The notes under the pieces were generated by a model, which made no database searches, was not told the DNA's origin, and saw only the letters and a list, made by a program, of their open reading frames with translations. Shown in pieces: positions 59,277 to 64,000 of a stretch of DNA of 64,000 nucleotides. The first letter of the stretch is position 1. Each line of letters opens with the position of its first letter. Location of the stretch: contig JBEKXE010000002.1 of assembly GCA_049512335.1 (NCBI GenBank), forward strand, positions 1 to 64,000. Direction: 5' to 3'. This DNA comes from Lustribacter sp049512335. GTDB lineage: Bacteria > Vulcanimicrobiota > Vulcanimicrobiia > Vulcanimicrobiales > Vulcanimicrobiaceae. Both the position numbers and the translations under genes were made by a program.

Positions 59277-59740
59277 TGACCATCTTCATCGCCGCCATCG
59301 CGCTTGCCGCGTTGCTGTTGATGATCGCCATCGAAGTCGCGGTGGTGCAGAACCGCAAACGCAAGCCCAAACGTTACGCTCACCGGCACGCCCGCCGCCA
59401 GCCGTTGCTCGAGGACCGCATGCGCGAGGCGCTCGACGCGCCGCAGGCGCAGTACGGCGAAATTTTCTCCAGCTACATGATCTGGAAGCGCGATCAAGAG
59501 ACGCGCATGGAGCTCTTCTCCAACGATCCGTGGCTGCAGCTCAACGAGTTCACCCGCGCGCTCGTCGTGCGCCACATCTGGCGCGCGCTCGAAAAGCTCA
59601 CGCGGGGTTCGATCGTGGTCGTCGACCTGCCGCCGCTGGAGTGGTCGGCCGAGGCCAACGCCGCCTTCGACGACCACGGTATCGACCCGTGGGGCGAGCA
59701 CGTGCAGCCCGCGGGTCCGCAGTTCGTCAAAGACCGTTAG
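59276..59740 (+). CDS. Single-pass membrane protein of unknown function
   Basis: A 154-residue protein. An N-terminal transmembrane helix (MTIFIAAIALAALLLMIAIE) is followed by a strongly basic stretch (NRKRKPKRYAHRHARRQ, residues about 26-42), so the rest is cytoplasmic. The soluble part is helical, acidic and Trp-containing (DPWLQLNEFTRALVVRHIWRAL), ending in DDHGIDPWGEHVQ. Its translation is coupled to the REC/HD-GYP gene (TAATG), so it may be the membrane partner of that signalling protein (inference). Confidence 0.65.
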   Translation: MTIFIAAIALAALLLMIAIEVAVVQNRKRKPKRYAHRHARRQPLLEDRMREALDAPQAQYGEIFSSYMIWKRDQETRMELFSNDPWLQLNEFTRALVVRHIWRALEKLTRGSIVVVDLPPLEWSAEANAAFDDHGIDPWGEHVQPAGPQFVKDR

Positions 59741-59744
59741 CTTG

Positions 59745-60755
59745 TCACCAGTTCAGGGAGTCCGGCCAGAACAGTTCGTCGAGCCCGACGAGGCGCTTGG
59801 CGAGGCCCTGCTCGTAATCGTAGCGCGCGATCGTTTCCAACTCGCGGCGTGAGCTGACGACGCCGTACGGCATCGGATCGCGGGCCAGCGCGGCTTGCGC
59901 ATCGGCGCCGAGCAGTCCGGTTGCGAAGAACGGCTCGATCTCGGCGTCGCGTTCGCGGCGCAGCGCCTCTTTGGCTTGGACGAACGCGTCGTAGACGCTA
60001 CGCGCGATCCACGGTTCGCGTTCGAGCAGCGAGCGGCGCACGACGACGGTGTGGTTGATCGGATACATGCCGGTCTTCGTGTAGTACCGATTGGCCTCGG
60101 CGACGGGGTCGGGAAAGAGCGGCCGGATGTCGGCGCGCGCCTCGAGATCGACCTTGCTGCGATCGATCAGATTGTTCTCCGGCAAATAGAGCACGGTCGC
60201 GTCGAGTTCGCCTTTGACCATCATCTCGCCCATGTTCGTCGACGGCGGGATGTAGTGGAACTCGACGCCCGGCGGCGGCGTGAAGCCGGTCGAACCCCCG
60301 TGGCTCTTCTCCGGCACGCGTTCCATGTACCACACGTTGTCCTGCGGCTGCACCCCGAACTCGTCGGCGAAAATCCCGCGGCTCCAGACGGCCCAGGTCT
60401 GCTGGTACTCGGGAACGCCGAGCCGCTTGCCGCGCAGATCGCCGGGCTTCTCGATTCCCGCTCCCTTGCGCACGAGCACCGAGGTGTGGAAGAAGTGGCG
60501 CATCGTGAACACCGGAATCGCCACCCACGCGGTCGGACCGTTGGAGGTCGCGATGGTGAGCGACGACACCGACATCTCCGAGACGTCGAACTCCTCGAAC
60601 TTCAGCTGCCGCCAGAACATCTCCGAGGCGTGCATCGCGGTCGGCAGCAGCCGGATCCCGTCGGGTTGGATGCTGCCGTCGATCAGCGCGGCGGTGCGAA
60701 TGCTGGGCGTGATCGCGGCGCTCAGCTCGAGGACCTTGGTTGCGGTTGCAGTCAC
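59745..60755 (-). CDS. 4,5-dihydroxyphthalate-decarboxylase-like periplasmic-binding-fold protein
   Basis: A 336-residue protein of the group annotated as 4,5-dihydroxyphthalate decarboxylase or related binding proteins. Diagnostic is GKRLGVPEYQQTWAVWSRGIFADEFGVQPQD (near residues 125-155). It also has the conserved ALIDGSIQPDGIRL start and GELDATVLYLPEN (near 205). It lacks a signal peptide with the GTG start at 60755; upstream the frame is open but without natural sequence. It may be a cytoplasmic decarboxylase or a ligand-binding protein. It lies 19 bases after the MFS gene. Confidence 0.82.
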   Translation of the reverse strand: MTATATKVLELSAAITPSIRTAALIDGSIQPDGIRLLPTAMHASEMFWRQLKFEEFDVSEMSVSSLTIATSNGPTAWVAIPVFTMRHFFHTSVLVRKGAGIEKPGDLRGKRLGVPEYQQTWAVWSRGIFADEFGVQPQDNVWYMERVPEKSHGGSTGFTPPPGVEFHYIPPSTNMGEMMVKGELDATVLYLPENNLIDRSKVDLEARADIRPLFPDPVAEANRYYTKTGMYPINHTVVVRRSLLEREPWIARSVYDAFVQAKEALRRERDAEIEPFFATGLLGADAQAALARDPMPYGVVSSRRELETIARYDYEQGLAKRLVGLDELFWPDSLNW

Positions 60756-60774
60756 GCGGACGGTGTTACGCGTC

Positions 60775-62172
60775 TCACGTCCACGGTCCCGCGCGGCCCT
60801 CGCGCCGCAGGTCGCGCACCGACTCGATGCGCAGCGAGCTGATCGCGATCGCAACGAGCGCGAGGCTGACCGACACCCACAGCACCGCCCGCACCTGCGT
60901 GTCGCCGACGTTGCCGCCGGCGCTGAAGATCAGGGCCGCCACCGCGACGCCGGTCGTCATGCCGGTCATGCGAGCGGTGGTGGTCAGGCCGGTGATCGCC
61001 CCGCTGCGGTGCGGGGGCGCCGCGCCGACCATCGCGCGCAAGTTCGGCGCCACGAACATCGAGAAGCCGACGCCGCCGAGCCCCGTGCGCCAGACGACGT
61101 CGAACGTCGCCGGGTGGGCCGGCAAGACCGCGAGCAGCGCCATCGACGCGGCGAAGACCGACAGACCGATCGCGCCCAGCACGCCGGCGTGATAGCGATC
61201 GGACAGCCGTCCGGCGATCAGCGCCATCAAGGCCGAGCCGACCGGAAACGGGGTCATCAAGAACCCGGTTTGGGTCGCCGCGTAGCCCAGCGCGTGAAAG
61301 TAGAACGGCAGCGCGATCAGTCCCGCGTTCTGCGCGATGAACGCGGTGATCGACGTCATCAGCGAGAGCCGGATGATGCGAATCCCCAACAGATCGGTGG
61401 CGATGAACGGCATCTCGAGCTGCGGCTGGCGCCGCACCACGATCCAGCCGAGCACCAGCGCGGCGACGATTTCGATCGCGAAGAACGTCGTATTGGCCGG
61501 TGCGCGCAGCTGGTCGAGCCCGGTGATGAACAGCGCCAGCGCGGCGCCGCTGAAGACCGCGCTGAACCAGTCGAAGCGGTGCGTCGCGCGCGGCATCTCC
61601 GGCAGCAGGCCGCTCAGCGCCAGCGTGATCAGCGCGAACGGAACGTTGATCCAAAACAGCCAGGGCCACGAACCGATGCCCAGGATCAGGCCGCCGAGCG
61701 CCGGTCCGGCGGCGCTGGAAATCGAGACGATCAAGCTTTGGATTCCGATCGCGAGGCCGAGCTCCGAGCGCGGAAAGGCGAAGCGCGTGATCGGCTGCGA
61801 GGTGGCGAGGATCCCCGCCGCACCGATCCCCTGCACGCAGCGGCCGAAGACGAGTACGGTCAACGTGTGCGCGGTGGCGCAGAGGATCGAACCGATGATG
61901 AAGATGACGACCCCGGCGCGGTAGATGCGCGCGAAGCCGCCGATGTCGCCGTAGGTCGTCAGCGGGACGATCAGCATCGTCGAGGCGAGCTGGAAGGCGT
62001 TGACCACCCAGACCACCGCGGCCGAGCTGACGCTCAGGTCCTGCGCGATCGTGGGCAGCGCAACGTTGGAGATCGTGCCGTCGAGCACGCTGAGCACCGT
62101 CGTGATCGCGACGGTGAACACCACGAGCCGCCGCCGGCCGAGCGGCAGCCCCTGGGTGTACTCGGTGCTCAG
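60775..62172 (-). CDS. MFS transporter of the DHA2 (14-helix drug-proton antiporter) type
   Basis: A 465-residue membrane protein. The first helix region VFTVAITTVLSVLDGTISNVALPTIAQDL is typical of DHA2 pumps, with motif D1 (LDGTISNVALP). The motif A-like loop reads TYGDIGGFARIYRAG. It would export a toxic compound or take up an aromatic acid. The first GTG (62124) is too close to helix 1. The frame continues to a CTG at 62172 (STEYTQGLPLGRRR), which gives a normal cytoplasmic N-terminus four bases after the VOC stop. If CTG is not used, the protein begins at 62124. Confidence 0.88.
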   Translation of the reverse strand: MSTEYTQGLPLGRRRLVVFTVAITTVLSVLDGTISNVALPTIAQDLSVSSAAVVWVVNAFQLASTMLIVPLTTYGDIGGFARIYRAGVVIFIIGSILCATAHTLTVLVFGRCVQGIGAAGILATSQPITRFAFPRSELGLAIGIQSLIVSISSAAGPALGGLILGIGSWPWLFWINVPFALITLALSGLLPEMPRATHRFDWFSAVFSGAALALFITGLDQLRAPANTTFFAIEIVAALVLGWIVVRRQPQLEMPFIATDLLGIRIIRLSLMTSITAFIAQNAGLIALPFYFHALGYAATQTGFLMTPFPVGSALMALIAGRLSDRYHAGVLGAIGLSVFAASMALLAVLPAHPATFDVVWRTGLGGVGFSMFVAPNLRAMVGAAPPHRSGAITGLTTTARMTGMTTGVAVAALIFSAGGNVGDTQVRAVLWVSVSLALVAIAISSLRIESVRDLRREGRAGPWT

Positions 62173-62175
62173 CGG

Positions 62176-63021
62176 TTAGCCGCCGGCCCAGGCCAAGGCT
62201 TCACGGCCGGCGGCGTACGATCCGATATCCATCGACGCGTCGCGGTTGACGAGATTGCGGCCGAACATCGGATGACGCAGGCTGCGTACCTCATGCTCGA
62301 GCTGAAAGTGCAGCTTGCCGTCGTCGAGACCGACGAAGTCGACGAAGCGGTACTGGTGCGGGCCGTCCTCTTTGGTCAGCAGCTTGCGCTCGACCAGCTT
62401 GCGGTACGGCGTCGAGAAATCGGCGATGTAGACTTGAATGTGGTGGCCGTCGTAGGGCGCGAGCGGCGCGTCGGTTTCGCGGAAGATCAGCTCCTGCGAG
62501 CCGGCCGCAACGTGCGCGGTGCGGCCGCCGTCGGCGAGCGACGCCGGCGCTCCGAAGATCTCGCGGTAGAAATCGGCGATCGGCTGCGCCGAACCCGGCT
62601 CGACCTCGCATTCGATGTACGCCAGCGCCAGGGTGACCGGGCCGAAGCGCGGTGCCGGCGCGTGCGCGCGAATGCGATTGCCCCACGGCGAGCGAACCTC
62701 GACGCCGTCCGCGACGTCGGTGAACGGAACGTGCGCCGCCGTCAAGCGCTTGCGCAGCGCGTCGAGGTCGGGGAAGACGATGCCGGCGGTGCCGCGGAAG
62801 CACTGTCCGCGGTCGGCCGTCGGCAAATGGAACTGGTGGCGACCGATGTTGACCCACATGTTGTTCGTGCCGGTCATCATGTACGGATCGCGCGTGAGCC
62901 CCAGCGCCGTGACGTAGAATTCGGTCGCTTCGAGCTGATCGGCGACGTTGACGTTGATGTGCCCGATCTCGACGAGGTTGCCGACGTCGTCGACCGCGCG
63001 GTCGTAGCGTTGTCCGTTCAT
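62176..63021 (-). CDS. VOC family protein (two-domain)
   Basis: A 281-residue protein with two VOC modules: residues about 16-125 (LVEIGHINVNVADQLEATEFY) and about 140-260 (VTLALAYIECEVEPGSAQPIADFY). Metal-ligand candidates are His in IGHINV, His in GRHQFHL and Glu in the second half (LIFRETDAPL). A dioxygenase- or glyoxalase-like role is possible; the substrate is unknown. It heads a minus operon with the DHA2 pump and the dihydroxyphthalate-decarboxylase-like gene, which would suit turnover and export of an aromatic compound (inference). Confidence 0.82.
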   Translation of the reverse strand: MNGQRYDRAVDDVGNLVEIGHINVNVADQLEATEFYVTALGLTRDPYMMTGTNNMWVNIGRHQFHLPTADRGQCFRGTAGIVFPDLDALRKRLTAAHVPFTDVADGVEVRSPWGNRIRAHAPAPRFGPVTLALAYIECEVEPGSAQPIADFYREIFGAPASLADGGRTAHVAAGSQELIFRETDAPLAPYDGHHIQVYIADFSTPYRKLVERKLLTKEDGPHQYRFVDFVGLDDGKLHFQLEHEVRSLRHPMFGRNLVNRDASMDIGSYAAGREALAWAGG

Positions 63022-63095
63022 GGTGTCCTCGTTAGCACATTGCCGCGACGGCTCCCTTGCCAGGAAGCCGGCGCCGGCGCGCGATAGATTTGGGA

Positions 63096-64000
63096 GTGTC
63101 CCAATACGTCTATACCATGCACCGGGTCGGCAAAATCGTGCCGCCCAAACGCCAGATCCTCAAAGATATCTCCCTGAGCTTTTTCCCCGGCGCGAAGATC
63201 GGCATCCTGGGGCTCAACGGATCGGGTAAATCGACGATCCTGCGCATCATGGCCGGGGTCGACACCGAGATCGACGGCGACGCCATCCCGATGCCGAACC
63301 TCTCGATCGGGTACCTGGAGCAAGAGCCGAAGCTCGACGCGGCCAAAACGGTTCGCGAAACGGTCGAAGAAGCGCACGCGGAGTTGCTGGCGGTGCGCAA
63401 ACGTTTGGACGAAGTCTATGCCGCGTACGGTGAGCCGGATGCCGATTTCGACGCGCTGGCGGCCGAACAGGCGAAACTCGAAGCGGTCGTCTTCGCATCC
63501 GACGGCGAGGACCTCGACCGCCAGCTGGAGATCGCGGCCGACGCGTTGCGGTTGCCGCCGTGGGATGCGACGATCGGTCCGCTCTCCGGCGGCGAGAAAC
63601 GCCGCGTGGCGCTATGCCGCCTGCTGTTGTCCAAGCCCGACATGTTGCTGCTCGACGAACCGACGAACCATCTCGACGCCGAGAGCGTCGAGTGGCTCGA
63701 ACAGTTCTTGCAGCGTTTTCCCGGCACCGTCGTGGCGGTCACGCACGACCGGTATTTCCTCGACAACGCCGCCGAGTGGATCCTCGAGCTCGACCGCGGC
63801 CGCGGCATCCCGTGGAAGGGCAACTACAGTTCCTGGCTCGATCAGAAGCAGGAGCGGTTGGCGCAAGAAGAAGCGAGCGAAACCGCGCGCCAGAAAGCGC
63901 TCAAGAAAGAGCTCGAGTGGGTGCGCGCCGGAACGAAGGGGCGCCAATCGAAGAGCAAGAGCCGCATCGCGCGGTTCGAGGAGCTCTCGAGTTACGAATA
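63096..64000 (+). CDS. ettA: Energy-dependent translational throttle protein EttA (ABC-F), N-terminal part, cut by the right edge
   Basis: About 301 residues of an ABC-F ATPase are visible; full length is near 555. The start is a GTG that gives the EttA N-terminus (SQYVYTMHRVGKIVPPKR). The first ABC domain has Walker A GLNGSGKST (near 39-47), the signature LSGGEKRRVALCRLLL (near 166-181), and Walker B LLLDEPTNHLD (near 185-195). The EttA arm region is EEAHAELLAVRKRLDEVY. The linker (RQKALKKELEWVRAGTKGRQ) follows. EttA binds the ribosomal E site and gates the first elongation step according to ATP/ADP ratio. Confidence 0.95.
   Translation, partial: MSQYVYTMHRVGKIVPPKRQILKDISLSFFPGAKIGILGLNGSGKSTILRIMAGVDTEIDGDAIPMPNLSIGYLEQEPKLDAAKTVRETVEEAHAELLAVRKRLDEVYAAYGEPDADFDALAAEQAKLEAVVFASDGEDLDRQLEIAADALRLPPWDATIGPLSGGEKRRVALCRLLLSKPDMLLLDEPTNHLDAESVEWLEQFLQRFPGTVVAVTHDRYFLDNAAEWILELDRGRGIPWKGNYSSWLDQKQERLAQEEASETARQKALKKELEWVRAGTKGRQSKSKSRIARFEELSSYE

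Noticed and set aside
60756..63087. Very long plus-strand open frame antisense to the MFS and VOC genes
   Set aside because: The product is an Arg/Asp-rich repeat-like artefact of GC-rich third positions; the minus strand carries clear transporter and VOC motifs.
1..64000. CRISPR array, rRNA or tRNA genes
   Set aside because: No regularly spaced repeats, and no tRNA cloverleaf or rRNA segment was noticed when reading the gene gaps; almost all sequence is accounted for by protein genes.

Overview
This is a GC-rich, densely packed bacterial chromosome window. Most genes are joined by ATGA, GTGA or TGATG overlaps, and GTG and TTG starts are common. No rRNA or tRNA gene was seen, so the lineage is not fixed. 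The style (an aerobic or heterotrophic soil-type genome with many orphan solute-binding proteins, Rieske oxygenases, amidohydrolases, hydantoinases and molybdenum hydroxylase parts) would fit a little-studied GC-rich phylum such as Eremiobacterota, but that is inference.

Layout. 1-2217 (minus): catabolic operon of VOC protein, DUF2848, cupin and a solute-binding protein cut by the window edge. 2314-8243 (plus): seven tightly linked genes (SDR, Rieske oxygenase, GntR/FCD regulator, DapA-like lyase, ornithine-cyclodeaminase-like enzyme, an unknown protein and NudC). 8247-19373: five solute-binding proteins mixed with an enolase-superfamily enzyme, a second SDR, a haem-oxygenase-fold enzyme, a BNR-repeat protein, a dienelactone hydrolase and a Crp/Fnr regulator. 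19375-21483: an IorB-like molybdenum hydroxylase large subunit. 21480-29027 (minus): FMN reductase, HyuB, HyuA, two creatinase-like M24 proteins and a Tat-type binding protein. 29144-32963: an ACMSD-like amidohydrolase, then TldD and TldE/PmbA. 33218-39016 (minus): two paralogous amidohydrolases flanking a binding protein, an NTF2-like protein and a VanA-like Rieske oxygenase. 39174-45070: FAD monooxygenase, VOC dioxygenase-like protein, alpha/beta hydrolase, MarR regulator, FAH-family enzyme and DUF3500, which together look like an aromatic (meta-cleavage type) pathway. 45071-46560 is a scarred, lower-GC patch with an IS1380-type transposase remnant, a 36-nt direct repeat, fragments and a frameshifted small secreted-protein gene, followed by a secreted trypsin-like protease. 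47262-55543: MFS exporter, SufD, SIS protein, WrbA, then a promoter, structured leader and intrinsic terminator ahead of cysH-cysD-cysNC (sulfate assimilation). 55567-64000: very small proteins, a degenerate FAD-binding subunit, an MBL hydrolase, a REC/HD-GYP protein, a dihydroxyphthalate-decarboxylase-like binding protein, a DHA2-type MFS pump, a VOC protein and the start of ettA.

How it fits together. The window reads as several small-molecule catabolic operons, most with their own periplasmic-binding-type protein. There are nine such proteins and not one ABC permease, ABC transporter ATPase or TRAP membrane subunit. The most interesting signals are this orphan binding-protein expansion; a candidate operator (GTATA-N6-ATACTNT) shared by the MarR gene and the divergent Rieske/monooxygenase promoter; the folded leader with a terminator before the cys genes; and a cysH whose only sensible start is a rare ATT codon.
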